Numbered from the stretch's first letter, positions 1 to 11,918 are shown. The stretch: DNA of 64,000 nt from Collybiopsis luxurians FD-317 M1 (GCA_000827265.1 KN834753.1:340686-404685), one strand, 5' to 3'. Notes: a model not told the origin generated them from the sequence alone. A program made the numbers and translations.

Positions 1-1
1 T

Positions 2-3000
2 CTGAAAACTAAACAGTATTGGCAACCGGACTGGCAAATGGATCCAGAGGTTTCTCAGAGACAGCAGCAAAGGGGAACGTTCAACATCGGTGAAGCTTCG
101 ACTCTGGGTACGTATTCCTCTGAGGCTTACCGGGCCGACGACTGTAACTCGCACTCAGGACCTACACTGCAACGTGTTTTGTCAAAATCCACGTCTGCGG
201 ACCAACAGCTTCCCCTGGAGCTTATTTTATCTGCGGAGGTATGTGCTGTCGCCTATATGAATGCACGTGTGTTCGTGCTCAACTGTCGCGTAGAGGTACA
301 TTGAAGAACAAGATGCCGTACGCGATGTTCTCATCGCTTTACAAGGAAGAAATAATGTATTATTTGATAAAAACTTTAATGTATGCCAACTGTTGTTTCT
401 ACCTCGCTTTCAGTGTCACTCATTCTCCCATCAGACAACTAAAAATACCCCCAGACTTCTTCATTTTTCCCTTGACTCTCAGCAATCCCTCCTGGGCATT
501 ATCGGATCTTCATGTAGGACTATTCAACGTCTCCGCCGCTTCGTAGGCACTATCATGGATTATTCATCTTCGGCACGGTCGAGGGGCCCGTCCGTATCGA
601 TGACGACGGCTACTACTACAACAGGGAGTACGTTGGAAAGAATGAAGACCGTACGAATGGGGAAAATAACCCGTACGCTTGAAGCTTTTGTGGACGCTAT
701 CGATGCAGAGATTCGTTTACTCGAAGTGTGGTGCTCTGGCAGAGAGGAAGCATGGTTAAGAGCGCTAGGCGGCGTCACTGCCGCAGCAGATGCACCTGTT
801 GTAAGTCTTCTAGGAACAGAGAAAGCCTTCCGAGATCGATTCGAGGATAGCTTTCGTGTTCTGTTGGACGTTGTCATTCAAGTGCTTGGTATTTCCCGTC
901 CGGTAAACTCGAGTTCGGAAGAAAAGAGTGCGTTGGACCAGGAAGAATGGTTCATACCGACTCGCTCTCCCTCCCTAACCACTGCCCTCCTCCTCAATAC
1001 CTTATTCGTGACGGTCCAACAGCGACTGGAGAGAGGAGACAAAGTCACTGCAGATGCACTTATGAGAGTCTTTGTTCGGACTGCGGAGCCGGTTTGGGCA
1101 ATGGTCGAACGGTGGATGAGATTTGGGTTTCAAATGAATTCCACTAGTGCTAGTGTTGGACAAGGACAAGGACAAGATACATCATCTCTAGAAGAAGAGT
1201 TCTTCATCGAGTCCAACGGTCTCGGTGTCGAACTTGGTGTGTTGGGACTATTGGATCCTGATTTCTGGCGGCAAGGGTATAGTTTGCGAGATGGCGGAAG
1301 CGGACGGTTTTCGGAATCGGTATTTCCAAATGATGATGATGATGGATTGTCAGTGCCATCATCCCCTGCAACGACAGTAGCAAAGGAAAAGCGAATATGC
1401 ATACCTAGCTTCCTCGAACACGTCGCACTGACAGTATTGGAATCGGGAAAAACTATGGGGTTGCTTAGGGCACTCGGGATGGATGTACAATTTCTTGATG
1501 ACGATTCGGATGAAGTACGACTTTTGGGGAAATGGGTTTGGGTTTCGTTCCAGAGATTGGTTGAAGATTCGGGTTCTGGGCCCGAACTTGGTCCCGGTTC
1601 CAAGGAGGAGAGCAATATGGATCCAGGCGACAGTTTGTTCTCGGTCTCTATCGACCGATTGTCGCGACTGATTTCCGACAAGTTGACGCCGTACGGTCAA
1701 GCGAGCGGTTCACTTCTGGCAAAGGTTATTGTGGAACAGTGCGATTTTCGGACGCATCTGAAAGCTATCGAGAGTCTCTATCTGATGCGCAGAGGAGATA
1801 TCCTTAGTGATTTTGCTGATGTTCTTTTCGCAAAGGTGACGAGAACGCTTAAGCCTCTACCGATCTTTGGAGCGAAACTGATCCTCTCGCAGATGGACTC
1901 GAAACAAAACTGGACTGATTTTCATTTTCTTAATACCGCTTTCAGCGACATTGTCTCTGCCAGCAACAACGTGACCAACGTCAACGAGTTTCTTCAAATC
2001 CCGCTCATTCGCTTATCCTACCGAGACCGAGGAACGTATCAGCAGAAACACTCTGTCCAATCGCGGACAGTCAAAGCGCTGGACGGGTTATCCCTTGAAT
2101 ACGCCGTTCCCTTCCCCCTTACTTACATTTTCACTCCGGCGAATCTGCAGACCTATAATAGAATATTTGTGTTCTTGTTGCAAGTCCGGAGAGGGAAAAG
2201 CTTATTGGACAATATTTTGGTGAGAGGAGCGTCGGCGGGGAGCAGTGGTCAACCGGGTTTGAAAGCTTTTTATGCGATGAGGAACAGATTGAGTTGGTTT
2301 GTCAAGTCTGTGGCCGTCTCTTAGTGTTGGAATGCTTTGACCTGACGATCCTTCTTGCTAGTGCTTTTTTCAACTTCATCACGACCTATGTCATTCACAC
2401 GCAAGTCGCAGCTTTCCAAAAGCTGCTCACAAACGACCGCTCACAGTCTTTCGACCAAATGATCATAGCTCATGAAGAACAGTGAGTAGATGCATTGTGT
2501 ATATTTTTATCGTCTTGCCAATTCTCCCTAGTCTAGAAAGATTGCAAAGTCGTTGTCTTCTTCAAGCCAAGGTCGAGTTTTTCTAAGCCCTTTCTGTTCA
2601 CAATATTCATGTTTTTGCATTAGACAAACGCTTTATATCGAGCCATACTATCAATCCTCGACATGAGTCTCAACTTCAGCGATCTGTTCGGAGCCTTTGC
2701 GGGCGACGTCACGATGCACGATATCTCAACCCATTCTGTAGTGCTTAAACACCATCGGAGCCGCAGACAACGTCGTCGACGCAGGAATGTCATCAGTCTA
2801 TCTTTTGCGATGAGAGCATATCCCGAATCCGAATCCTCAGATAGCGAAGGGGATCATAACGAAGTTGAGACGGAGTATTCGTATTCCGTCTCCTTGAACA
2901 CCTCGACTTTGACCGAAAGCGATGATTTGTTTACAAAGATCAACAAGATGTCCTCGGATCTTGATGGCCTCGTTCGTTTTGTGAGGAGAGGGATTGAAAC

Positions 3001-3076
3001 TTTGGCAGGTGGTACAGGGGATGCTTCTGCGACGTTTGGAGTTCTGGCTTTTGCATTAGAAGATTGGGATTTGTAA
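2..3076 (+). CDS. Gamma-tubulin complex component (Spc97/Spc98 family), 5' partial
   Basis: Gamma-tubulin complex proteins build the ring that nucleates microtubules at spindle pole bodies. The frame is open from base 2, so the N-terminus lies outside the window. Exon 1 (to about 239) has YWQPDWQ and FNIGEASTLG. The next exon resumes at about 297 with YIEEQDAVRDVLIALQG, a GCP N-terminal signature, and the RLRRF motif follows near 525. The C-terminal GCP domain is clear: LRALG, LYLMRRGDILSDF, TYIFTPANLQTYNRIFVFLL and LERLQSRCLLQAK. Two introns lie near 2484-2532 and 2573-2625, and the last exon ends with a stop at 3074-3076. A basic run (RSRRQRRRRRN) and an acidic Ser-rich stretch interrupt the C-terminal region. 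The intron between about 381 and 440 is uncertain. The protein looks more like GCP5/GCP6 than GCP2/GCP3, but this subtype is an inference. Confidence 0.82.
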
Positions 3077-3518
3077 GCGTCGGTGGTATTATTTTAATGT
3101 ACTCATCTTAGGATGCTACTCTGTTACCGCTTTCTGCCTCAGTAGGACTTGGCATTGACCTCCACCGTGGATGGTATGTATCCACCCCCGTTCGTAGATG
3201 ACCTGTTCTGCAGTCCTTTCAAAATCTTGCAATTTTCAATCACAACAAGCTTGAGGTGGCAAGAACACACGCTCATGCAATAATCTCATTTGGGCAAGTA
3301 ATATTCTGAGTACGCTCTTACGCTCATCGAACTTCAGCCAAGTAAACAAACCAACAAGTAGCACTCGATGATAAAGCAAATACAAATACAAAGCTACTTT
3401 GGCACCCACTCGACTACTTCACCCATACGGCTGACTTGTCATCAAATCCGTGGTCCCTCACATAATAAATACCAGAGAGACATTGCGCGTGCTACATTTG
3501 TTGATCTCAGTTCCGGTT
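3077..3518. other. Convergent intergenic gap
   Basis: This holds the 3' flanks of the gamma-tubulin complex gene and of the minus-strand DUF3820-like gene. I see no coding frame or RNA gene in it. Confidence 0.6.
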
Positions 3519-4250
3519 TTATGGAAAGAAATTTTTGGATACCTTGTCCCGTACCTTCCACCTAGCTGCATTTCGAACCTTTTCGTCATGTTCAAGTTCG
3601 ATGTCGGTTAAGCATTTCTGAAGTCTCTGTTTGTAGCTTGCCGTCATCTCCCACCATGTGTCCCCGGTGGGTCCATCGTGGCGGTACTCGACGTATCCCT
3701 CAAAGTATCCCACTCGCATCAGGTCAGGAGTGCTTACTCTAGAGACATCTGGAAATTTTTTCAACGCCTCCAGGAGTGTAGTAACCGAATCTGAGGAGGG
3801 CAAAGTAGGATATTCCTCCCTTGGGGTTTGGTATAAATCAAGAAAGTGATTATCATTGATCTTCTCCATTGCTTGGAGCCGTTCCTTATCTGAAAGCGTA
3901 TTGGAAGTGGGAGAGCCATCGGCCGGGCCTGTGGCAGCCATACATTCTTCGTATAGCCACGAAGGAATCCGCCTCCGTACTGCATACCAACGTTCTCGAG
4001 AAGAACGCAAATCTATGTTGGGATAATGGGCCGCGATCTCTTGTTTGAGTCTGGTACGAGAGTTCAGGACCTCGGCCTCTATGAGCCAATCGATGTATGA
4101 GATAGGAAGGGAGTCGACAGTCTGCCCCTTGTGCTTGCCAAAGTCCAGTCTATACCCCAAAGCACGCTTGGGTAAATTTCGGGACTTGGCACTGGAAGTC
4201 AAGGCAAAAGATTGAGCTTTTCTCGGTGAACTCTCAGTTTTCGTTTTCAT
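3519..4250 (-). CDS. DUF3820 / ExoX-C-like domain protein
   Basis: Single-exon protein of about 243 aa. The first plausible ATG is at 4250, starting MKTKTESSPRK; the frame is open further upstream but without support. Near residues 35-65 it has LDFGKHKGQTVDSLP followed by YIDWLIE. This is the compact FGKHKG...P..YL.WL signature of DUF3820, also seen as a C-terminal domain of ExoX-like exonucleases. The function of the fungal proteins is not known to me. No exonuclease catalytic motif accompanies the domain, so nuclease activity should not be assumed. The rest is polar, with a Trp/Tyr-rich C-terminal third (GDTWWEMTASYKQR) and a basic end. It is convergent with the gamma-tubulin complex gene. 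Confidence 0.65.
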   Translation of the reverse strand: MKTKTESSPRKAQSFALTSSAKSRNLPKRALGYRLDFGKHKGQTVDSLPISYIDWLIEAEVLNSRTRLKQEIAAHYPNIDLRSSRERWYAVRRRIPSWLYEECMAATGPADGSPTSNTLSDKERLQAMEKINDNHFLDLYQTPREEYPTLPSSDSVTTLLEALKKFPDVSRVSTPDLMRVGYFEGYVEYRHDGPTGDTWWEMTASYKQRLQKCLTDIELEHDEKVRNAARWKVRDKVSKNFFP

Positions 4251-4436
4251 GGCAGAGCATGTACAAAAGGTTTGAGCGAAGGTTATATCCAAGCCTCTTA
4301 AGTATTTATAGGCTTTGCCTCTTCCATAAATGGCAGGCAACTTCCAAATTCGTTCGGGCCCACTGACCCAGAGCTGAGTTTGAAAGAGCAATCCAGATGG
4401 ACGTTGATGCCTACCGGTAACCGGTAAGGATCCATT

Positions 4437-4492
4437 ATGATGACACCGCTATGATCGACTCGTCGAAAGCTGATGGGTACTATTCGATCCCA
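4437..4492. repeat. Inverted copy of the 5.2 kb repeat
   Basis: The segment containing CACCGCTATGATCGACTC and GATGGGTACTATTCGATCCC reappears reverse-complemented, with a few changes, at about 5208-5256. The two form an inverted-repeat pair about 0.75 kb apart. This could be a remnant of a small non-autonomous element, but target-site duplications were not resolved. Confidence 0.5.
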
Positions 4493-5207
4493 TTCTTCAC
4501 AAATAAGGTATCCGCACACTGGATACGCTGGGGAAGGTAAGGTTTAGTTTACTACCGGCTTGGGAGCAAGAAAATGGATTCTTTGGAATGCATTCGGACG
4601 ATCATCCTTTGCTGTAGCGCATCAAGGACAAGTAGTAGACTAGCATGCATGGGGTCAGAATTCTTTGTAGAAGTACCTACATCAGTATTGAGTAGTACTC
4701 AAAATCATAGTTGGAGTCAGAGTATGGCTAGGGGAGAAACTCGAAGTTAGATTACTTATGCTTTGATTCAAGTTCTCAAGTTCTCAATAACATTTGTCAT
4801 TTGCAAAATCTAAGCACCATGTCGATGTGTTTGCGATGCGTTATGCATTAACTCGAGGTTTCACTTTTCAGGCTCCTCGTATACTCTACTCCGACTACAT
4901 CTGTACACGCAATGCATCCCCAATTCGGCCATCCATACACAGTCGATTGAACATTTCTCAGCCAATTTCTCAGATCTAAGTAAAAAGGCGAAGTTGGTTT
5001 GAAGGAAATATTGGTTACATTGATGCGCATCAGACTCATAGCTGCTTACTACTTGGACTATAGTACGGTTTGCTCTACTCTGAATATAGGCATGATTGCT
5101 GAGAATGAAAACAACTCACCATGCGCCGCGCGTTGCACGGAAGGAGTACGGACAGGGACCTGAATAATGCAGGAATCCCGGACTTCTCTGTCAGGATACC
5201 GGCATTT

Positions 5208-5357
5208 GATGGGATCGAACAGTACCCATCGACTTTCCCGTCATCATAGCGGTGAGTCGATCATAGTCGAATGGACAGAGTCGATGGGGACTATTCGACT
5301 ATGATGGGGACTATTCGACTATGATGGACTCACCGCAATGATGGGACCCACCGCTAT
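5208..5357. repeat. Hairpin with 20-bp tandem core
   Basis: The arm at 5250-5272 (CGGTGAGTC then ATCATAGTCGAAT) is nearly the exact reverse complement of 5313-5335. Between and overlapping the arms are two identical 20-bp units starting GATGGGGACTATTC, at 5283-5302 and 5303-5322. Further CACCGCTATGA-type motifs occur at about 5243 (reverse) and 5350. The patch could extrude as a long hairpin. Confidence 0.65.
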
Positions 5358-5940
5358 GACACCGGCATGGTGGATCATGGCGCCACCGTGATCGTGATCA
5401 GAGTTTACCGACATCGCCGCTACTCCTTCATGCAGGAAGAGCACCGCGTAATATTCCTTACAAATGCAATTTTAAAAGCAGTCCATTTCATTAACGGAGA
5501 AAAAGTTCTACGAATACGTAGGCGTAAGCAAAAGTGCACAAACCAGACAAGACAGCATATCGAAAAAAGGAAGGGTGCAAGTCAAGTGCAAAGTATAGCT
5601 GAAAATTTACTGTAGATATGTAAAATGAGGTGCTTATGTATGGACGTACGTATGTAATAAGTGTGTGTGGTAGAAACAATGTAAGACGAACAAAAAGAGA
5701 TGAACAAGTGGCGAATGACGACGATGCAAGGGGTCGTAGAAAATTCGTGATGTGGTTACTCAAAGCGACTGACAAGGAGAGACAGAACAGAGAGACAAGA
5801 GACAAGAGACAATTACTATTACTGCAAATGAAGCCCCACCAAAAAAAAACAAGAGAAAGTCATCGGAAAGGACATGATGAAGGATAAACCAAAAACGACT
5901 ACAGAGGGATGGCGAAATGGGCAAGGGAATACAAAAAGGA

Positions 5941-8334
5941 TTAATGATAGTATACAGTCCCTTGTGGTGGGGGTGGAGCATACATATCGTATGGTGTTAC
6001 CTGCGACATGTCAACGTAGGGATTATATCCATACGGTTCAGGGTAATAATATGGATAAGGGGCATAGCCCATCTGAACTTGCTGCAAGTCTGTACCCAAA
6101 GCATCCACCTCACCAGCATACTGTCCTTCCGCAGATTCATCAGGGAAATACTGCTGCTGTTCTGAGGGCGAAAAAGGAGCAGCATCGGATCTGAGCTGAG
6201 CAGGCTGGGTGGTGGCCTCCTTCGTTGTCGTTGTCGTTGTCGATTCTGGATCCGGTAGTTTCTTGATGGAACCATCGGGTGCGCGAATCGTTATCCGCGC
6301 AGACTTGCGAGGGAATAACATCGGACGAGGTGCATGAATATATTCCACATAGCTATTAATAGGAGGAGTTCCAGCCGGAATGAATTCGGGAGGAGTGGAA
6401 CGATGGTGAGCGTGACCGGGAACAAAGGGAGCTGGCTGCATATACATGCTCGAAGGAGGAGGTAGGTAGATGGGACGTCCAGTAGCGACTTCGTATGTCA
6501 TACCAGCGGGATTAATCGCCACACCTGGTGGAAGCGGAGGAGGGAAGTGATAGGGTGAGCCATAAACAGGAGAGGAGGGCTGGGGTGAGCTGAAGCTGGG
6601 CTGCACTGGTGGAATAGAAGATTGCTCTTCCACGGGATCCTCTGGTACGGTGCCAGTTGGATTACGCATTACGGCTTCCTCAGTCTGCTTCCACTGTACG
6701 GGATCAGATTTCCGCGGCTCAATTGAAACCTGCTCGAGCTTCTGTTGAATTGCCGGATCAATGGAAGAAACAGATGACGATGCATGATGGGTGCCGGTAG
6801 GCAGAGAAATAGGCGACTTCCTGTTCGTAGGCTCGGGTAACGGTATTGGTTTTGGTGACACAAGTCGGGGTCTGACAGTGAAGACGTCCTCAATAGAAGG
6901 TTCGTCGGCTACAACCGCTTCTGCCACCGTCTCTGCCACCGCAGGTACAGCTGCTTTTGAGGACGCAGCCTTCGGAATCCGGACTACAAGCGTTCGGTCA
7001 CTGTAATCAGAGCCAGACTTAGAAACGGCGGAACCAGAAGATTCGGTAGTGGTAGTTTGAGGTGTTCGTAGAGCTAATACACGGACAGCGGGAGTCTTCT
7101 GGTTAGGTAACTTGACACGTATGGTGGTAGACTCTCCTCCTCGACTTTTAGACGAGGAGTCAAAATAGAGGAACGATTCTGCTTGCTTCGTCCACACATG
7201 TTCAGGCTTTTCCAAGAACCAAACGCGGCCGGGATCTAAGGGTAGCATTCGACGAGCCCTGGATGACGGAGAAAATGTGCCGCGACCTCCTCGACTTCCC
7301 CTGCTTACAAAGGATCCGCCTCGGCCACGACCCGTATCGTGTTCACGAACTGGAGTATGAGACTGCGACGGCCTTCGTGTAGATCCGCTGAGCTCCTCAT
7401 TCCGCTTCATCTCTTCAAAGCCGTCATGCGTCCAGGCACGATCAACTGCTTGAACTGGATCCTCCTGCTCTACATCCTGACCCGAAGCAGCCCGCCCTAA
7501 GAACCCACCCCGCCCTCGGACTAAACCACGGAAACCGCCACGACCTCTGAATCCGCCCTGCCAGCGACCTCTCCACCACCCACTCAGACTCCTGAGGTCC
7601 TTGTCTAATAACCTATCATCATGACCCCAAAATTCGCCAACAGTAGGGACGTAAGAAGGATCAGCCTCTAGGCGTTGTTGATAAGCCTGGCGGGCAGTCC
7701 GACCTGGGGGACGACGAGGACTACGACGACGCTGTGCATGGGAATCTTGTGCCACTTCATGAGACAGGTGATTTTCGGCACTCTGATGTTGAGAGGATGA
7801 AGTGGTGGGAGGCGGTGAGGCAGTAGAGGCATGGCGACCGTGCTTCTGGGTCTTCCTGGCTTTTCGGGACTGGCTGGGAATTGGAAGCACCTGGCTGTTG
7901 AGCTCGGAAAAGTCAAGGACAGGGAGACCGTCAGAACCAGGAGCCGTCTCTGCTGCGACCATTTCTGACCAATCATCGGACCTTCCGAAAAAAGAGTTAT
8001 TGTGGCCGTTTACGACAACATGAACATCCTTTGCGGTTCCGTCAGGGCTCTGACTCGTACCGGGAGTGAGGAATCTGGGCTGGTCATTGGGCAAAACGTC
8101 TTCGGAGGCTGGTTCGGTGTCTGAGTCAGACGAAGAGTCGGAAGAAGACAAATCGTCTTCAGATTCAGAGTCGGACCTGACCTCCCGTTCAATCTCATCG
8201 TCACTGTCCATAGCGGGCTTCGCTCTACCCCTCCGCCTCACGACTCTTTTTCTCTTTACATGCGTGGCCGCATTGGGTACTGAAAGATGAGCCGAATTTG
8301 CTGTACGGACAGAGGAGGCTGCAGCAGCAGACAT
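5941..8334 (-). CDS. CASC3: Barentsz/CASC3 (MLN51)-type exon junction complex protein
   Basis: Single-exon protein of 797 aa; the ATG at 8334 is followed by Ser/Ala-rich sequence. CASC3/Barentsz binds eIF4A3 and RNA in the exon junction complex, which marks spliced mRNA for localisation, translation and decay. The two Btz (SELOR) blocks are visible. The first is DPSYVPTVGEFWGHDDR near residues 220-240. The second (AWTHDGFEEMKR) follows an RGG-like stretch (FRGRGGFRG, GRGRGG). An N-terminal basic/acidic region (KRKRVVRRRGR, then an acidic Ser run) and a long Pro/Gln/Tyr-rich C-terminal tail are typical of the family. Typical animal proteins have FF(E/M)HDDR where this has FWGHDDR. The acidic and RGG regions are probably disordered. 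It is divergent from the hydrolase gene at 8649. Confidence 0.85.
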   Translation of the reverse strand: MSAAAASSVRTANSAHLSVPNAATHVKRKRVVRRRGRAKPAMDSDDEIEREVRSDSESEDDLSSSDSSSDSDTEPASEDVLPNDQPRFLTPGTSQSPDGTAKDVHVVVNGHNNSFFGRSDDWSEMVAAETAPGSDGLPVLDFSELNSQVLPIPSQSRKARKTQKHGRHASTASPPPTTSSSQHQSAENHLSHEVAQDSHAQRRRSPRRPPGRTARQAYQQRLEADPSYVPTVGEFWGHDDRLLDKDLRSLSGWWRGRWQGGFRGRGGFRGLVRGRGGFLGRAASGQDVEQEDPVQAVDRAWTHDGFEEMKRNEELSGSTRRPSQSHTPVREHDTGRGRGGSFVSRGSRGGRGTFSPSSRARRMLPLDPGRVWFLEKPEHVWTKQAESFLYFDSSSKSRGGESTTIRVKLPNQKTPAVRVLALRTPQTTTTESSGSAVSKSGSDYSDRTLVVRIPKAASSKAAVPAVAETVAEAVVADEPSIEDVFTVRPRLVSPKPIPLPEPTNRKSPISLPTGTHHASSSVSSIDPAIQQKLEQVSIEPRKSDPVQWKQTEEAVMRNPTGTVPEDPVEEQSSIPPVQPSFSSPQPSSPVYGSPYHFPPPLPPGVAINPAGMTYEVATGRPIYLPPPSSMYMQPAPFVPGHAHHRSTPPEFIPAGTPPINSYVEYIHAPRPMLFPRKSARITIRAPDGSIKKLPDPESTTTTTTKEATTQPAQLRSDAAPFSPSEQQQYFPDESAEGQYAGEVDALGTDLQQVQMGYAPYPYYYPEPYGYNPYVDMSQVTPYDMYAPPPPQGTVYYH

Positions 8335-8648
8335 GATGACTATTTAGAGAATAGAAAAAATGTTAGTAAAATGCCAAAAAGCCAGTGAGCTCGCCCGACC
8401 TTGAGTTGCGATGAAAAATTAAGTGTGAAATTGGATGAAAGAAAGATGGAAAGATGGATTGAGTAGGGAAAGAAGATGGTAGATTGAAACCACAAAGGCT
8501 GAACTTGACTGAAAATGACAACACCGTTCCAACTGCTCACTCAGCACAATGCCGGGAATCTCGGCATCTAATATTTTCAAACTCCGCTAGCCCTACCCGT
8601 CTCGGTTACTTACCTCTCCGAACCTAGTCCTTTCCTTCCCCGACTTCC
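8335..8648. promoter_or_regulatory. Bidirectional promoter region, CASC3 / hydrolase
   Basis: A 314-bp gap separates the two divergent start codons. It must contain both promoters and 5' leaders. I see no strong TATA box, as is common for fungal housekeeping genes. Confidence 0.5.
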
Positions 8649-10062
8649 ATGAATCCGTCCGACGCGTCTACCTTCAACCACAGATCAGAAAAGCTCTCTA
8701 CTGGTCGGACATATCACTTTGTCGACCAAGTACCTGCAGATTATAAAAAAGGCAGGACCCCAACCTTACTTTGCGTCCACGGTTTCCCCGACTGTTGGTG
8801 AGCTGTATTCATTGATTACTCCATTTTCTCGCGACAGAACAGGACAGGTATGGCTGGCGGTATCAGATCAAGCCTTGGGTGCAACGAGGCTTTCGCGTGG
8901 TAGTCCCGGACATGTTAGGTGTGAATCCGAACCCAATTCCGTTTCCGATTGCGTGCGCACAGCGCTTATCTACAAATTCAGGCTACGGAGGAACTGATAA
9001 GCCTTGGGACGCAGTTGAGTACTCAACCAAACGCCTCTGTGCCGACTTGGCAGCTATTCTAGATCTTTTGGGGATCAAAAAAGCTGTTCGTCCTTCCAGA
9101 CTTCCCTTTCCTTTTGCTTCACATAGCATGTCCGTGCAACTTAGGTTCTCATTGGTCACGACTGGGGAGCCTTCACTGTTAGTAGGTTTGCTCTCTGGCA
9201 CCCAGATCGCCTTTTGGCTTTAGCGATGTAAGATTATTTTTCAGCAAAACTGTTATATTTGTAACTGGATCTCTCGTCAAGGTTATCCGTTCCCTATACT
9301 CCTCCTTCGCCGCAGTACATACCCGTTAAATCGTACCTGGAGATAGCCCCCAACCTGAGCTACCAGGCATACTTTGAGGAGCAGCGGTCCACAAAGGAAA
9401 TTGAGTCTCAAGTAATTAGCTTATAACCATTCTTTCTTTTCATCTTTCGTGATAACGCGCCTATGTGTAGCTCGATGGTTTTCTAAGAGTTATCTACCGT
9501 GGCCCGAACCCTACTCAGAGGTTCAAGATAGCTCAGCTATACAAGGGACCGGAGGCTCTAGCAAAAGTCCGAGTGCCCGATTCCGACCTTGTTTTAAATG
9601 CCCAGGTCGGCGTATACATGCCATTCTATCATTTACAGAGAGTCACTGACAAGCAGAAAACAACCACATATAGGAAGTTGCTTTCTATTCCGAACTTTTC
9701 AAAAAGCAGAGTATGAACGGGCCACTCAACTACTATCGCACGGCGTTATTCAGGTACGAAGAAGAACAGGGTACGTATCCGTCATTTACGCAACTTGACT
9801 TTTACATACTTAACACAAACCAGCTGCGAAACTTCCAACCAACCTCCGTCCAGATCTTCCTGTGTTGTTCATATATGGAACCAGGGACTCTACCGCAACT
9901 ACCAGGTTGATCTCCAAAGCACATAAATTTATTCCTCGGCTGCAGGACCTCGCTTTGGAGGAACGTGGCCATTGGGTAATGGTCGAAGCGAGGGAAATCA
10001 TTACCGAGAAGATTATACAGTGGCTGGAAGATCTCGTTGAGGAACAGAAAGCTAGACTTTGA
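8649..10062 (+). CDS. Alpha/beta hydrolase, epoxide hydrolase type
   Basis: Multi-exon gene of about 330 aa starting MNPSDASTF. Epoxide hydrolases open epoxides to diols through a covalent Asp-ester intermediate. The oxyanion motif is VHGFPDCW, split by an intron whose donor is at about 8802. YGWRYQIKPWVQRGFRVVVPDMLG follows, then, after another intron, GYGGTDKPWD. The nucleophile elbow is VLIGHDWGAF, with the Asp nucleophile at about 9157. A lid Tyr motif (YQAYFEEQR) lies near 9365. The charge-relay Asp (FIYGTRDSTAT) and the catalytic His (ERGHWVMVEA) fall in the last exon. The intron acceptors near 9143, 9282 and 9470 are clear; those between 9600 and 9830 are less certain. Order and spacing of the triad (D, D, H) fit the family. 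The substrate cannot be told from sequence. Confidence 0.85.
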
Positions 10063-10306
10063 TTAGCGAACCAAACGCCACGAGTTTCAATGTGTATGTT
10101 AATAGTTTGGCGGTTTCAATTTGTGTGAATCAATAGCGAAATCAAAAGCCATGCCCTGGAATACACGGACAGGTTAGGAAAATCAGTTTCGAATCTTGAT
10201 ATTGCTGAATCTGAGTACCTTCGTTCAGAATTTCGATAGCGACCTGGAATTGTAGTAAATATGATCTTCTAACCTGTACCTTTATTTCTAAATGTAGGGT
10301 AAAGAC

Positions 10307-10333
10307 GTCGGAACCGGATGCTGGTTCTGACAG
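10307..10333. repeat. 27-bp dispersed repeat, copy 1
   Basis: The stretch GTCGGAACCGGATGCTGGTT with its next few bases recurs with few changes at 12157-12183. It has partial dyad symmetry (GGAACC...GGTTC). Flanks do not match, so this is a short dispersed motif. Confidence 0.5.
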
Positions 10334-10412
10334 ACAGAAAGGACCGAGCTACGGTTTGTTCTGGAAATAATCTTTTAAAAAGGTCTCGAAACGAAGTACA
10401 TACGACATTTTG

Positions 10413-11560
10413 AATTACCTCTTACGTCGAGGGCTATGACCGCATGTGACACCTCGGGTCGATTTTCGGAAGACGCTTCCACGACGAGTGCCGAACAATT
10501 CTTTCACGCGTCTTTCTCTAGCTGAACCTCCGATGCACTGTTGATACAATAGGCACGCGATTGTGGGAAAGACAAACAGTTTCTGAGAGAAGGGGGGGAA
10601 GTTGCGATATATACTATACAAAATTCAGTCGATGTACCGAACACAAAGTCGAAAGTATAAAAGCAAAGCAGGTAAAAGCGAGCTATGAAAGCTATAGAAC
10701 AGAGATAGCAACGAACAAAATGGCGTCAACGTAAATATGTACATCGTAGGCAAGGTTCACGTTGAGAGAGGAGCGGTGTGATAAGATCAGGAGAAAAATC
10801 TAGGAGTAAAGATGCAATAAAGTCAATGACTGCTCTGCGCGAAGAACAAATACAACGTCGATTTACAGATATGGCGAATCACCCTCTCCTTCTAAAAATC
10901 TCTAACCCTCCCTCGAAAAAGTCAATGATCCCTAGGATCAGAGACCACACCAAGAATATAAACGACGCAATCTTATACAGCTGTAAGAAGTACCCCCAAT
11001 ATTGGAAGTCCTGCGGTATGCCAAAAATTAAGAGGCACTTTCCAAACCCAATGATGAGGAAGAGGGAGTCCTAATGTTATGGCAGTGGATGTTATCAATA
11101 TAACGCTGTTGGCTGATGTCACTATGTAATTGTCAATAATGACTAGACTCAACAAAAAATGAGGAATGTGTATGGAATTCGGCAATGGACAAGCTCACTG
11201 AAAACCAGATGAAGAAGTGTTAGCCATGCATGCCCAAATGCTATCAGCACAAGAAAATTATTCAAAGTCTCTGCCGCTGTATGCTGTAGTATGGACTCAG
11301 AAGCTTGTTCGGATGGAGGCAGTGAAGCCAAAGTTGGGCTGGATGTTGGGGTGCCAATATATCGACAGAGTTGAAGGAGGGAGATCTATAAAGACAGGGG
11401 AAGCCAAAGTATGAGGAAGGCGTCAATGATCATACCTCCGAAGGCTTGATATTCTCCAATGTGATGTCTTCCTATGTGAAGTAGCAGGGAAATAAGCTGT
11501 AGGACTGCTAGAAGAAAGCAATAGTGGTGCTGTCGAGAGATCATGACAGATTATGGTATA
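10413..11560 (-). pseudogene. Possible relic of a multi-spanning membrane protein
   Basis: The minus strand shows several hydrophobic stretches in unlinked frames. From about 11543 there is MISRQHHYCFLLAVLQLISL and then FLILWLPLS. At 11149-11331 there is LNNFLVLIAFGHAWLTLLHL and at 10973-11185 ITLGLPLPHHWVW. A basic tail (RERRVKELFGTRRGSVFRKS) ends at about 10415. I could not join them: an in-frame TAG lies near 11410 and the first candidate intron gives the wrong phase. It may be a decayed gene or a gene whose introns I misread. No family was recognised. Confidence 0.3.
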
Positions 11561-11918
11561 TATAAAAGAAAGACTGAGATGCTTGGTAGCAGGTCAGGCT
11601 CTTTTAAACCTTTGACACCTGAGGTGATGATTCTCGATCGCACAGTCGTACCAGCCGGTATTCGAAGATTTTCGGGAAGGGGGCTTTTACCCGATTTGGT
11701 AAGTGACAAACTTTACACCATCGTGGAAAATGTTATTTAACTGCCTTTCTGTTTCTATCAGACGGTGAATTGCAGATTCTCGGTACACTTGTTCCTATAT
11801 TTTACCAATACAACTACCTCGACATTTGCACCTTCATTCCGTGGTCGAAAAAGTAGAATGTGTTCCAATGTTGGGTATTCTAGATCCGATTCGTGCAGTG
11901 AGCTAAGACACATACGTA

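Larger units (their letters stand above)
4251..5940. other. Intergenic region with short inverted and tandem repeats
   Basis: No convincing gene. About 4250-4600 is the upstream side of the DUF3820-like gene and 5490-5940 is the A-rich 3' flank of the CASC3 gene. Two related repeat patches (4437-4492 and 5208-5335) are listed separately. Confidence 0.55.
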
